From: a virus
Length of the DNA stretch: 40,062 bases
Reading direction: 5' to 3' (one strand)
IMG/VR virus record: IMGVR_UViG_3300048916_000014
Span: 1 to 40,062 of that record
Part shown: one piece after another, positions 1 through 7,165 of the stretch
Numbering within the stretch: position 1 is the stretch's first letter
Layout: each line of letters begins with the position of its first letter
Notes under the pieces: model-generated
Database searches by the model: none
Seen by the model: the letters and a program-made list of their open reading frames with translations, nothing else
What the model was told of the DNA's origin: nothing
Translations under genes and position numbers: made by a program

Positions 1-7
1 GTAAGTG

Positions 8-463
8 ATGAAAGTAACAGATGCGGAAATTCTGAAAGCTATTTGGCGCGAACAAATCAAGAAAACAGCGCATGGGGTAATTGATAATTACATCGGCGGA
101 ACCAAGTCGGTTTCTTATGGCCAATTCCGCCAGGGGTATGCGCAAAACCTCTACATGATAAGTCGTCAGCAGCTGGGCCTGCCGCTGAGTAAAGGTCATC
201 TGGGTCGACGCCTGAAGGCTTTGATCAGTTCCGGTGGTCCATTGCAGTGGGATGGCAGGGAAGGTAATGCATACCACTTCAAGTGCAAGGCCAGTGATGA
301 TGTGTATGCCGCCGCCCGTGAGTGGTGGGCAGGTAAGGGCGTGCCGACAGGGTTTGATGAAGAGAACAAACGCACACGTACGGCCCTCGTCGACGACTTC
401 GACGGCAAGGTCGCGCAGCTTCAGCAGGACCTGCTGTCCAAGTTCGGGAGCATGCAGCCATGA
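8..463 (+). CDS. hypothetical early phage protein
   Basis: Encodes about 151 residues that I do not recognise. The ATG at 8 is chosen over an in-frame GTG at 5; the window begins too close upstream to judge the ribosome binding site. The protein is mixed in charge and soluble, with no membrane segment or signal peptide. Its middle is basic (KGHLGRRLKAL), which could fit a winged-helix or nucleic-acid-binding protein, but no motif is decisive. It is translationally coupled (ATGA) to the next small gene and lies upstream of a VRR-NUC nuclease, so it probably belongs to the tail of the rightward replication/early operon. Function unknown. Confidence 0.75.
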   Translation: MKVTDAEILKAIWREQIKKTAHGVIDNYIGGTKSVSYGQFRQGYAQNLYMISRQQLGLPLSKGHLGRRLKALISSGGPLQWDGREGNAYHFKCKASDDVYAAAREWWAGKGVPTGFDEENKRTRTALVDDFDGKVAQLQQDLLSKFGSMQP

Positions 464-606
464 TGGATACGACTGAGCTGAAGAAGGCCGCAGAGGCTGC
501 AACACAAGGCGATTGGCACCACTATAAACATGGCGTCATCAAGGGCGGCCCGGTCGTCCAGTTCGTCAATGGCTTCGAGAGGGATTGCGCATGTCTTCAG
601 GCGTAA
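460..606 (+). CDS. small hypothetical protein, 48 aa
   Basis: A short open frame beginning at the ATG that overlaps the stop of the preceding gene (ATGATGG) and ending TAA at 604-606. The product is about 48 residues: an N-terminal lysine/alanine-rich helix (TELKKAAEAATQ), then a W-H-H-Y segment and a short hydrophobic C-terminus. Its end overlaps the first codons of the VRR-NUC gene, and that gene's ribosome binding site (GAGAGGG) lies inside it. This tight packing supports a real gene. The function is not recognisable. Confidence 0.6.
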   Translation: MMDTTELKKAAEAATQGDWHHYKHGVIKGGPVVQFVNGFERDCACLQA

Positions 607-1019
607 CCGCAAGGAAGCCCAAGGCGATCGCCCTGCCGGTGCCGACGGAGCATGTCGAACAGGTGAAAGTTGTGACGTGGTTTCGCCTGCAATACCCAGC
701 GATCAAGGAGTTGCTGATTGCGATCCCGAATGGCGCACATCTGGCCGGGACGCCGATCCAGCGAGCCAAGAAGATTCAGCGCATGAAGGCCGAAGGGTTC
801 ACCACTGGGGTGGCGGACCTGTTCCTGATGAAGCCGTCTTTCGGGTATTCCGGCCTATGGATCGAAATGAAGCGACTCAAGTATTCGCCATCCGACGTGA
901 GCGACGACCAGAAGGCGTTCCAGGTGAGAGCGCTGGATAACGGGTATCAGGCAGTGGTGTGCGGCGGCTTCGAGGCTGCGCGGGAAGCGATCAAGGCATA
1001 TTTGCAGGGGGTGGTATGA
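591..1019 (+). CDS. VRR-NUC family endonuclease
   Basis: A 142-residue protein with the PD-(D/E)XK layout of the VRR-NUC family, a small nuclease common in phage nin-like regions. Visible residues are Asp76 in GVADLFL, the Glu92-x-Lys94 pair in WIEMKR and a Gln near 107 (DDQKAF), with an IPNGA motif before them. Members act as structure-specific nucleases, for example on Holliday junctions or flaps; in phages they probably resolve branched DNA before packaging. ATG 591 is chosen over TTG 585 because GAGAGGG sits eight bases upstream. The stop overlaps the next start (ATGA). The family call is firm; the substrate is inferred. Confidence 0.88.
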   Translation: MSSGVTARKPKAIALPVPTEHVEQVKVVTWFRLQYPAIKELLIAIPNGAHLAGTPIQRAKKIQRMKAEGFTTGVADLFLMKPSFGYSGLWIEMKRLKYSPSDVSDDQKAFQVRALDNGYQAVVCGGFEAAREAIKAYLQGVV

Positions 1020-1225
1020 GCAAGTGGGTGGCGCGGGTCCGCTGCAAATGCGGTCATGCATATTCAGGGGAAATATTCAGTGCATCTGACTTTCGGATAA
1101 TCCAAGTATGCCCAACCTGCGGGAGCAAGGAGGAATGGCGCGACACGGTAGAGCGCTGGGTATCAACCTCGAGGTGGAATAGTCCGCGCACATGGGGTAC
1201 TGGCTATTGGGAGGTTAAGGCATGA
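1016..1225 (+). CDS. small zinc-ribbon-like protein
   Basis: A 69-residue protein with two cysteine knuckles, a CxC near the N-terminus (RCKCGHAY) and a CPTCG near residue 35. These could together hold one zinc ion in a ribbon fold. The rest is rich in Trp, Ser and Arg. It overlaps the nuclease stop by ATGA and the next gene by four bases, so it is made from the same message. Such proteins in phage early operons often bind nucleic acid or a host protein, but no specific role can be read here. Confidence 0.72.
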   Translation: MSKWVARVRCKCGHAYSGEIFSASDFRIIQVCPTCGSKEEWRDTVERWVSTSRWNSPRTWGTGYWEVKA

Positions 1226-1761
1226 AATATCTAAACATCGTCACAGCAGTGGTCCGGGCACTATCGACCGACAACATGGGCGGCGGCATGAGCTTCGAGC
1301 CTCGGGTGCAGGATACGAAACTGAAGGGCGAGATCACCGGGAAGGATGACCAGCTGCTGCACGACAGTATGATCCGGGCTCGCCTGCATGCCACACTGGC
1401 CCCGGAGCACTGGGAGATCCTGAAGGCCAAGTTCAGCCCAGACCTGGACCACAAGCGCGAATCCATCCGGGCGGTGCGTACCAGGGTGAAGACTCCGGCT
1501 CCGGAACGGTTCCGTGATGCCGCGGTGCTGACCTGGGCGATGCCGAAGCTGCCAGGCAAGGACGGGAAGCGGTCGAACTCTACGCTGCCGGATCATTGGT
1601 ATTCGATGGACTCATGGACTGATGATCCGGTGCCGGTCAGAACTCAGCAGCACTGGAGACGACAAATCACCAAGGGGCTGGAGGATGAAGTGAACAAGGC
1701 GCTGGCCATCGCTCAGGAGGCTCTGGAGCCGCTGGGTCTGTTCGCGGAGCGGGTGGCATGA
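1222..1761 (+). CDS. hypothetical protein, candidate late-gene regulator
   Basis: A 179-residue protein I cannot place in a family by motif. It is soluble, basic in the centre (KRESIRAVRTRVKT) and ends in a helical segment rich in Ala, Glu and Leu. It is the last gene of the rightward early operon and ends 20 bases before a strong promoter that is followed by a long leader, an intrinsic terminator and then lysis and head genes. Lambda-like phages encode the antiterminator Q at exactly this place. I therefore infer, from position only, a late transcription regulator. Start ATG 1222 overlaps the previous stop; the upstream GGGAGGTTAAGG gives a good ribosome binding site. Confidence 0.7.
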   Translation: MKYLNIVTAVVRALSTDNMGGGMSFEPRVQDTKLKGEITGKDDQLLHDSMIRARLHATLAPEHWEILKAKFSPDLDHKRESIRAVRTRVKTPAPERFRDAAVLTWAMPKLPGKDGKRSNSTLPDHWYSMDSWTDDPVPVRTQQHWRRQITKGLEDEVNKALAIAQEALEPLGLFAERVA

Positions 1762-1780
1762 AATTATTTCTGATGGCCTA

Positions 1781-1809
1781 TTGTCATTCCTTGCGCACTT
1801 GCGTATATT
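1781..1809 (+). promoter_or_regulatory. sigma70-type late promoter
   Basis: TTGTCA at 1781-1786 and TATATT at 1804-1809 are separated by exactly 17 bases. Each hexamer matches the sigma70 consensus at five of six positions. Transcription should start near 1816. It lies just after the candidate late regulator and reads toward the lysis and head genes, as lambda pR' does. Confidence 0.75.
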
Positions 1810-2066
1810 TTCCCCATCCTGTCGTTTCTGCGTTCAGGGCTTGAATATATAGAGTCCTTAATCAGGGACTTCAACAAAGCAGTAATCAGCGGCCAGAGTT
1901 GCCCGACTAGTTCCCTCCTTCGAGTCGGGGTATCTGGATACGGTTTAGCCGGTTCGTACCGTAACATCGCAAAACACCGGCAGCCTGCGAGCCCTACAAA
2001 CGCTTACTCTGGGGGTTGTGCAGGCGGACTGATGGAAAGACATCAGGAATCAACCAACGCCAAGTG
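1810..2066 (+). other. long structured leader of late transcript
   Basis: About 250 noncoding bases between the late promoter and an intrinsic terminator. I see no convincing gene. Inverted repeats are AGTCC 1853-1857 with GGACT 1866-1870; CCCGACT 1902-1908 with AGTCGGG 1923-1929; TACGGT 1939-1944 with ACCGTA 1958-1963; and GCCTGC 1983-1988 with GCAGGC 2020-2025. The set resembles a folded leader RNA through which an antiterminator would act. It does not fold as a tRNA by eye. The function is inferred from the layout. Confidence 0.5.
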
Positions 2067-2090
2067 GCCGCAGACGCGGCAATCCTTTTT
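2067..2090 (+). terminator. intrinsic terminator in late leader (tR'-like)
   Basis: A stem of GCCGC (2067-2071) and GCGGC (2076-2080) closes a four-base loop and is followed by AATCCTTTTT. It lies about 250 bases after the late promoter and 30 bases before the first late gene. Unregulated transcripts would stop here, which suggests antitermination control. Confidence 0.65.
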
Positions 2091-2121
2091 CCCGAAACAA
2101 ACAACCTGAGAGGGATGTCAC

Positions 2122-2433
2122 ATGCGACGACTCACCACGTACCTCGGGCTTGCGTTCGCCGCATGCCTCGCCTGCTTCTCGATGACCGCAATGGCCGAGC
2201 CACTGCGAACCTTCGCGCACTACATGGTTGCAATGGATGAGCCGCAAGGCGTCTCCATGAAGCGACTGGAGCTGACTCTCGCCCAATGGCGAACGGGAAG
2301 CGAAGGCGATGACAAAGCTTTGAGTGCCAATCTGCGCGCATCCAGCAATCACTTCGTGATGACCTCGACCAAGCCTGAAGCTACCGGCGTCGGTGCTGGC
2401 ATTGGCATTGATGAGGTCCGAATGGACTGCTGA
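2122..2433 (+). CDS. small exported protein of unknown function
   Basis: A 103-residue protein with a classical Sec signal peptide: a basic start (MRRL), a hydrophobic core and a probable cleavage site at AMA-EP near residue 25. The mature part is about 78 residues with no transmembrane segment and ends in Cys. I do not recognise a family. The ribosome binding site is GAGAGGGA. It is the first gene after the late leader and is flanked by two intrinsic terminators, so it is a self-contained unit in front of the holin. It could act in the periplasm on lysis timing or superinfection, but that is inference from location. Confidence 0.72.
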   Translation: MRRLTTYLGLAFAACLACFSMTAMAEPLRTFAHYMVAMDEPQGVSMKRLELTLAQWRTGSEGDDKALSANLRASSNHFVMTSTKPEATGVGAGIGIDEVRMDC

Positions 2434-2451
2434 AGCAACTCTGAAGAAATG

Positions 2452-2482
2452 AAAAAAGCCCGTACATGCTGCGGGCTTTTTT
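2452..2482 (+). terminator. strong intrinsic terminator, possibly bidirectional
   Basis: A GCCCG...CGGGC stem is flanked by AAAAAA before and TTTTTT after, so the hairpin can extend and works in either direction. It follows the exported-protein gene by about 20 bases and precedes the holin. The 165 bases from here to the holin start show no convincing gene. Confidence 0.8.
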
Positions 2483-2647
2483 GTACCTCCGAGGAAAGCC
2501 GCTACCCAAGTGGACGCTTTCCCGGATGTATCTGATCCAATCATTTCGACACCCGCGCAACCGTCCTTGCCCCGAGCGGACGCGATATGCGCGGAGTGCC
2601 GGACCTATTTCCGCTCCGCTCATGGGGCATTCACCGGATGCTCAATC

Positions 2648-2962
2648 ATGCCAGACAGACCTGAGAGCTGGGCCAAGTTCTGGGATGCGTTGACCAATCC
2701 GCTCATCCAAGGCGCGATCATGGCGATTCTCATTTCCTTCCTTCGCGTCCTGTACGACTCCAAAGAAACCAACAAGTGTCGGATCTTCTCCGAGGCGATG
2801 ATCTGCGGCGGCCTGAGTTTATCGGCCAGCAGCATTATCTCGTGGATGGCCTGGCCGGAGAATCTGTCGGTCGCTGCCGGTGGGGCCATTGGCTTCCTCG
2901 GCGTGACCGCGATCCGCGAGATTCTGGTCAAGTTCCTTGGCAGAAAGGCGGACACCCTATGA
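2648..2962 (+). CDS. holin, lambda-type family
   Basis: A 104-residue membrane protein with about three hydrophobic segments (near residues 17-33, 50-66 and 72-86) and a charged C-terminus (FLGRKADTL). The pattern of PxxWAxF near the start, FLRxLYDxKE after the first segment and GGAIGFLGV near the end matches the lambda-type holin family of phage proteins. It would form the inner-membrane lesion that sets lysis time. ATG 2648 is the family-typical start, though its ribosome binding site is weak and an in-frame GTG at 2510 exists. It overlaps the Rz gene by ATGA. The matching endolysin is not adjacent; it lies at 25365. Confidence 0.85.
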   Translation: MPDRPESWAKFWDALTNPLIQGAIMAILISFLRVLYDSKETNKCRIFSEAMICGGLSLSASSIISWMAWPENLSVAAGGAIGFLGVTAIREILVKFLGRKADTL

Positions 2963-3333
2963 GAGCCTTCGTAGTCGCCGCCATCATCGCCCTGGTGGCC
3001 TGCCTACTCATCGGTATCCAGCAGTATCGCGTCGTCCTCCTGCGCGGTGAGATGCAGATCGAAACCAAGAGCAAGGAAGACGCCATCGCGGCGAACGCTG
3101 AAAGCCAGGCGACGATCACCACCCTGCAAGCCGAAGCCAAACGCAACGCGGCCTACAGCGCCGACCTGGCCAAACGCATCAAGGCCAGCGAAGACAAAGC
3201 CAAAAAGGCGAGGAAAGACTTTGAAGAACTCAAGCGCAACAGCAAGCCTGTTCGTGATTGGGCTGCTCAGCCTCTGCCTGACGGCCTGCGCACCAAACCC
3301 AGTGGTGACCAAGGCCAGCGCAATACGAATTGA
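2959..3333 (+). CDS. Rz: i-spanin Rz
   Basis: A 124-residue protein with an N-terminal membrane anchor (about residues 3-27), a long alanine/lysine/glutamate coiled coil and a PVRDWAAQPLPDGLR tail, the usual signature of phage Rz proteins. Inner-membrane Rz joins outer-membrane Rz1 across the periplasm and fuses the membranes at the end of lysis. Start ATG 2959 overlaps the holin stop. A second reading frame nested in its 3' part encodes Rz1. The assignment rests on topology, tail motif and gene arrangement. Confidence 0.9.
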   Translation: MRAFVVAAIIALVACLLIGIQQYRVVLLRGEMQIETKSKEDAIAANAESQATITTLQAEAKRNAAYSADLAKRIKASEDKAKKARKDFEELKRNSKPVRDWAAQPLPDGLRTKPSGDQGQRNTN

Positions 3334-3487
3334 AGCGCCCGAGCTGATCCCTTGCGAACGGATAGGTGATGACACCGACCTGACCGACAACGGCTCACTG
3401 TGGGATCTGAAAGACCAAGCCATCAAGCTGCTCGATACCTGCGCCGACCAAGTGGACGCCCAGATCTTGCGCAGCCAGAGCAAGTGA
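3221..3487 (+). CDS. Rz1: o-spanin Rz1 lipoprotein, nested in Rz
   Basis: Read in the +1 frame relative to Rz. A TTG at 3221 preceded by GAGGAAAG gives an 88-residue protein with a lipoprotein signal: Lys2, a hydrophobic core and the lipobox LTAC at residues 20-23. The mature protein would be anchored to the outer membrane through Cys23. A GTG at 3254 is an alternative but would leave almost no n-region, so TTG is preferred. It overlaps the Rz 3' end and runs past it, the common overlapped spanin arrangement. The mature part is longer than many Rz1 proteins. Confidence 0.85.
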   Translation: MKNSSATASLFVIGLLSLCLTACAPNPVVTKASAIRIEAPELIPCERIGDDTDLTDNGSLWDLKDQAIKLLDTCADQVDAQILRSQSK

Positions 3488-3497
3488 GGACCGCACC

Positions 3498-3713
3498 ATG
3501 CAACTGATCGACAACGCAAGCGGTTGGCACAAGCTCTGGTCTGTGCGCGTAGCTCTGGCCGGTTCGGTCCTGAATGCCATGGTCATTGGCTGGACCGTCT
3601 TCCAAGGCTCGGTAAACCCGTTGCTCTACGCCGCCATCAACATGGGACTTGGTGTCTGCGTGGCGGTGGTGCGTGTGCTGCCTCAGGGCAAGCCTGATGA
3701 CAGTGCACAGTGA
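3498..3713 (+). CDS. small two-helix membrane protein (holin-like)
   Basis: A 71-residue protein with a HKLWSVRVA start and two hydrophobic stretches (about residues 17-35 and 42-60), ending in a polar tail. Small proteins with this HxLWSVRxA opening are common in lysis cassettes of Pseudomonas and Burkholderia phages and are often annotated as holin-like or DUF7940. It may be an antiholin or second holin. The ribosome binding site is TGAGGACC. It closes the lysis cassette. Confidence 0.75.
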   Translation: MQLIDNASGWHKLWSVRVALAGSVLNAMVIGWTVFQGSVNPLLYAAINMGLGVCVAVVRVLPQGKPDDSAQ

Positions 3714-3735
3714 GCCAACCTGCTGACCAATTATC

Positions 3736-3774
3736 CCGCGCAACGAAATCAATCAAGCGTGAAACGTAGCGCGG
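3736..3774. repeat. imperfect inverted repeat between lysis and head genes
   Basis: CCGCGC-a-ACG at 3736-3745 pairs with CGT-a-GCGCGG at 3765-3774, giving nine base pairs with one A-A mismatch around a 19-base AT-richer loop. It ends 13 bases before the portal start. It could be an RNA hairpin that affects portal translation, a processing site or a protein-binding site. There is no T-tract, so it is not a typical terminator. Confidence 0.45.
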
Positions 3775-3787
3775 AATAGGAAAGAAT

Positions 3788-5200
3788 ATGGCCGAGTCAA
3801 AACCGCGAATTCAAGTCCAAGATGGAAAGATTGTCTCGACTGATAGCCTGTCCAACCTGGTCGCCAACATCGGAACCGGTCGCGACAAGCGCACGCACAA
3901 CAGCTTCGGTTATGAATACGTCAACCAGATGGAGCTGGAAGCGGCCTATCAGTCCAACTGGATCGCCCGTCGCATCGTCGACAAGCCGAACGAAGACGCG
4001 CTGCGTGAATGGCGCACCTTCAACGGCAAGCAGGCCAAGCTGATCGAAACCGAAGAGCGCCGCCTCGGTGTGCAGCAACACTACCTCGACACCTGCTGCT
4101 GGGCCGACCTGTACGGTGGCGCGGCATTGCTGATGGTGACTGACCAGGATCTGGGCAAGCAGCTTGACCTGAAGAAGATCAAGAAGGGCAGCCTGAAGAA
4201 CCTGGTGGTCCTCGATCGCTGGGACATCCAGCCGACCGACTTCAACCTGACCGACCCGCTCCAGCCGAACTGGATGCAGCCGAACTACTACATGATGGTC
4301 AACGGCACGCAGCCGATCCACTACAGCCACATCATCCGCCGCACCGGGGCTCGCCTGCCTCGGCGCATGCGCATGTTCGAACAGGGCTGGGGTGACAGTC
4401 GCCTACGCCGCTGCATGTCTGACCTGCGCGACGTGGTGGCCACCAAGGGCGGTATTGCCTCTCTGGTGCTGGAAGCCAACGTCGACACAATCGGCGTCAA
4501 GGGCCTGCAAGCGGCCCTGGCCAGTGCGCAGAGCAATCAGGTCACCGAGCGTTACCGCCTGTTCGGCATGCTCAAGTCGATCGTGAACCTCGGCCTGCTC
4601 GATCAGGATAACGAGAAATACGAACGCAACAGCATCAGCTTCAGCGGCCTCAGTCAGATCATGGAGCAGTTCATGGTGTGGACGGCGGGCGCTGCTGAAA
4701 TGCCGGTTACCGAGTTGTGGGGCCAATCGGCTGCTGGGCTCAGTGCTACCGGTGAAGGCGACCGCAAGACCTACGAGGGCACGATCAAGGGCAAGCAGGA
4801 CGGCCAGATGCGTCTGGACCTCGAACTGCTGGACCAAGTATTGATCCGCTCGGCGCTGGGCACTTACCCGGAAGGCATTGAGTTCGAGTGGAATCCGCTG
4901 TCGCTGCCAACCGGTGTCGAGCAGGCCCAGGAAGGTCTGGCCGATGCGCAGGCTGATGGTATCTACCTCGAAACCGGGGTGATTCGCCCAAGCCATGCCA
5001 TGCGCCGCGCTCAAGCGAAAGGCACCTACGCCATCACCGACGAGCAGATCGCCGCCCAAGAGGCACTGGAGAAGGATCAGGACAATGCAGCCTTCGACAA
5101 AGACGACGGCGCCGACCTCCCCGGTTTCTCCCTCGGCGGCCCTGACGGCGATAAACCAGACGCTCCTGGCAAAACGAAAGAAGAAGCCGCGGGCGCCTAA
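3788..5200 (+). CDS. portal protein, DUF1073 family
   Basis: A 470-residue protein that matches the DUF1073 class of phage portals: an N-terminal stretch with AARRIVDKPxEDALREWR-like sequence (about residues 60-80), a central aromatic-rich region (WGDSRLRR) and MPVTELWGQSAAGLSATGEGD (split here around residues 305-325), the best signature of the family. The acidic C-terminus is probably disordered. Portals form the twelve-subunit ring through which DNA enters the head. AGGAAAG precedes the ATG. The next gene encodes a Mu F-like protein, the usual partner. The same family carries an anti-CBASS Acb1 name in some databases, but here length and context indicate the portal. Confidence 0.92.
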   Translation: MAESKPRIQVQDGKIVSTDSLSNLVANIGTGRDKRTHNSFGYEYVNQMELEAAYQSNWIARRIVDKPNEDALREWRTFNGKQAKLIETEERRLGVQQHYLDTCCWADLYGGAALLMVTDQDLGKQLDLKKIKKGSLKNLVVLDRWDIQPTDFNLTDPLQPNWMQPNYYMMVNGTQPIHYSHIIRRTGARLPRRMRMFEQGWGDSRLRRCMSDLRDVVATKGGIASLVLEANVDTIGVKGLQAALASAQSNQVTERYRLFGMLKSIVNLGLLDQDNEKYERNSISFSGLSQIMEQFMVWTAGAAEMPVTELWGQSAAGLSATGEGDRKTYEGTIKGKQDGQMRLDLELLDQVLIRSALGTYPEGIEFEWNPLSLPTGVEQAQEGLADAQADGIYLETGVIRPSHAMRRAQAKGTYAITDEQIAAQEALEKDQDNAAFDKDDGADLPGFSLGGPDGDKPDAPGKTKEEAAGA

Positions 5201-5207
5201 GCCGGTG

Positions 5208-6056
5208 ATGCCCAGCAAGGAGGCTGAGCTGTACTACCACCGGCAGCTGCGGTCACTGGTGCAGGCGATGGCTTCCGAGCTGGCTGCCTCCATCGTGCCC
5301 GAGCTGAAGCGGCTGAAGCCTGACTACATCGCCGATGCAATGGTGACACTGGACGGCTGGACGGATCAGATCCTTGCCGCCATCCGCCGCGTGTCGCAGC
5401 GCTATACCTCGACCCTGTTCGACGTGCAGGCAGCCCGCGTGGCAGCTGGCACCATCAGTCGCGCCGAGGCCGACAACGCCGAAGATTTCCGCGACTCGAT
5501 CAACAAGGCCGTGGGCATCGACTTCCAGCTGATTACCAAGCCCAAGGGCATGGTCGACTATCTGGAGGCCTCGACCGCCGAGAACGTCAACCTGATCAAG
5601 TCGATCCCGGCTGACTACTTCAAGCAGGTCGAGACGATCGTACTGGGCGGCATGAAGAGCGGTCTTGCCCCTACGGCCATCGCCAAGCAGATTCAGGAAG
5701 AGACGGGTGTCACCGCGCGAAGGGCCAAGCTGATTGCCCGCGACCAGGTGTCGAAGCTCAACTCCGACCTGACCCGCCAGCGCCAGACGGCAGCCGGGAT
5801 CGAGTTCTATCAGGCCAAGGATGCAGGCGACGTGCGTGTATCGGGCAACCCGGCCGGCAAGTATCCGAACGCCAAGATCAGCTGCTGGGATATCGCCCGC
5901 CAAGACATCGGTTACGGCCCTGGCGTGTACAAGGTCGCTGACGGTGCTAGCTGGAAAGGCGAAACCGGCCTCCATCCCGGGAAGCATCACGTGCTTTGCC
6001 GCTGCGTTGGAATCGCCATGATCCCCGGCGTGAACTACTTCCCCGACAAGGGCTGA
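5208..6056 (+). CDS. Mu F-like minor head protein
   Basis: A 282-residue protein whose C-terminal half carries the Mu gpF-like domain: TGVTARRAKLIARDQ followed by a closing HHVLCRC near the end, close to the family's RARxIARTE...HPxCRC pattern. These minor head proteins associate with the portal and may be ejected or help head assembly. ATG 5208 is chosen. The frame stays open upstream across a lysine-rich stretch (KRKKKPRAPKPV) overlapping the portal 3' end, so an earlier non-ATG start is possible; no strong ribosome binding site decides this. Confidence 0.88.
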   Translation: MPSKEAELYYHRQLRSLVQAMASELAASIVPELKRLKPDYIADAMVTLDGWTDQILAAIRRVSQRYTSTLFDVQAARVAAGTISRAEADNAEDFRDSINKAVGIDFQLITKPKGMVDYLEASTAENVNLIKSIPADYFKQVETIVLGGMKSGLAPTAIAKQIQEETGVTARRAKLIARDQVSKLNSDLTRQRQTAAGIEFYQAKDAGDVRVSGNPAGKYPNAKISCWDIARQDIGYGPGVYKVADGASWKGETGLHPGKHHVLCRCVGIAMIPGVNYFPDKG

Positions 6057-6058
6057 CC

Positions 6059-7165
6059 ATGAAAAGAATGACCATCGACGAGGCCTTCAAGCCTACGTCG
6101 CGAACACTCACGCCCGAGGGATTCCTCTGCGTGAAAGGGGTTGCAGCGCGCACCGGGGTTTATCAGTACCTGTCGAGCGAGCTGGACCTCGACGGCCCCG
6201 AGCGGATCGTCAACGTCTACCGACCGCCCGCCCAGGTGTTCGACCCCGAGTCGATGGCGACCTTCGCCGACAAGGATGTGACCAACGACCACCCGGACGA
6301 TCTGGTCGACTCAACCACCTTCAAGGAGGTGTCAGTCGGCCATGTGCGCGGCGTCGAGCAGGACGGCGACAACCTGGTGGTGGACCTGATCATCAAGGAC
6401 CAGACGGCCATCGACGACATCGACTCCGGCAAGGCCGAACTCTCCCCCGGCTACCTGGCCGAGTACGTCGAAGCCCCCGGCATCGCCCCCGACGGCACCG
6501 CCTACGAATACGAGCAGCGTGACATCCAGATCAACCACGTCGCCGTTGTAGAAGCAGCGCGAGGCGGCAAGGTCGCCCGCATTTTTGACCACAAACCGAA
6601 AGGTGTACCAATGGCACAACGGAAAGTCTTTTTAGACTCCAAGAAAAGCCGCTCCATCATTCTCGACGAAGAGGCAGCTTCGGTAGTCGAAGACGCCGTT
6701 GCAGCGCTTCAGAAGTTCGCGGATGAAGAGTCGGATCGCGCAGACAAGGCCGAAGCCACCAAGGACGAAGCCGAAGAGAAACTGGAAGAGGCCAAGAAGG
6801 AAACTTCTGACGCCGCGATCGGCGCCAAAGTCAAAGCCACCCTCGACACCATCGCCCTCGCCTCCAAGGTTGTGAAAGCCTTCGACGCCAAAGGCCTGGT
6901 CTCCCCGCTCGAAATCAAGCGTGCCGCCATGGCGCAGCTGAAGCCGACCCGCGACTGGGCTGGCAAGTCCGAAGCTTACGTGCTGGCTGCCTTCGACGCC
7001 GCTGCTGATGAGGCGAAGGAAACCGAGGACGAGGATGACGACGAGGACAAGTCGAAAACCAACGACAGCCTGGCGCGCTTCGCCGCAGACGCCGCCAAGC
7101 GTGGCCTGAAGCCGACCACTGACGGTTCGGACGCCTACAACACATTCCTGCGAGGTGGCAAGTAA
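6059..7165 (+). CDS. DUF2213 prohead protease with scaffold C-terminus
   Basis: A 368-residue protein. The N-terminal half has a DUF2213 pattern: TNDHPDD near residue 80, ELSPGY near 128 and INHVAVVEAARGG near 163, in line with the His/Ser/His arrangement of herpes-type prohead proteases. The C-terminal half (from about residue 185) is an acidic coiled coil with runs of Asp/Glu near the end, as in scaffolding domains. It probably guides capsid assembly and then digests the scaffold. It overlaps the next gene by one base (TAATG). The protease inference rests on family knowledge plus these conserved residues. Confidence 0.85.
   Translation: MKRMTIDEAFKPTSRTLTPEGFLCVKGVAARTGVYQYLSSELDLDGPERIVNVYRPPAQVFDPESMATFADKDVTNDHPDDLVDSTTFKEVSVGHVRGVEQDGDNLVVDLIIKDQTAIDDIDSGKAELSPGYLAEYVEAPGIAPDGTAYEYEQRDIQINHVAVVEAARGGKVARIFDHKPKGVPMAQRKVFLDSKKSRSIILDEEAASVVEDAVAALQKFADEESDRADKAEATKDEAEEKLEEAKKETSDAAIGAKVKATLDTIALASKVVKAFDAKGLVSPLEIKRAAMAQLKPTRDWAGKSEAYVLAAFDAAADEAKETEDEDDDEDKSKTNDSLARFAADAAKRGLKPTTDGSDAYNTFLRGGK
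6611..7165 (+). CDS. possible nested in-frame scaffolding protein
   Basis: Inside the DUF2213 gene an in-frame ATG at 6611 is preceded by AAAGGTG at a good distance (about six bases). It falls exactly at the boundary between the protease half and the coiled-coil half. The 184-residue product would be the scaffold alone, as lambda Nu3 is made from within gene C. The boundary and ribosome binding site are seen directly; use of this start is inferred. Confidence 0.5.
   Translation: MAQRKVFLDSKKSRSIILDEEAASVVEDAVAALQKFADEESDRADKAEATKDEAEEKLEEAKKETSDAAIGAKVKATLDTIALASKVVKAFDAKGLVSPLEIKRAAMAQLKPTRDWAGKSEAYVLAAFDAAADEAKETEDEDDDEDKSKTNDSLARFAADAAKRGLKPTTDGSDAYNTFLRGGK

Noticed and set aside
1880-1965. 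Possible tRNA in the late leader
   Set aside because: Stems and a TTCGAGTC stretch caught the eye, but the arms do not pair in cloverleaf order and there is no acceptor stem.
1764-1967. 67-codon minus-strand frame in the late leader
   Set aside because: No ribosome binding site or motif; it overlaps the promoter and inverted repeats, which explain the sequence better.
2510-2647. N-terminal extension of the holin from GTG 2510
   Set aside because: The added 46 residues contain a Cys cluster but no membrane segment and do not match the holin family start at MPDRPE; no good ribosome binding site supports it.
3788-5200. Anti-CBASS Acb1 protein
   Set aside because: Database names for DUF1073 mention Acb1, but this is a full-length portal at the head of the capsid genes and lacks any sign of a stand-alone phosphodiesterase.
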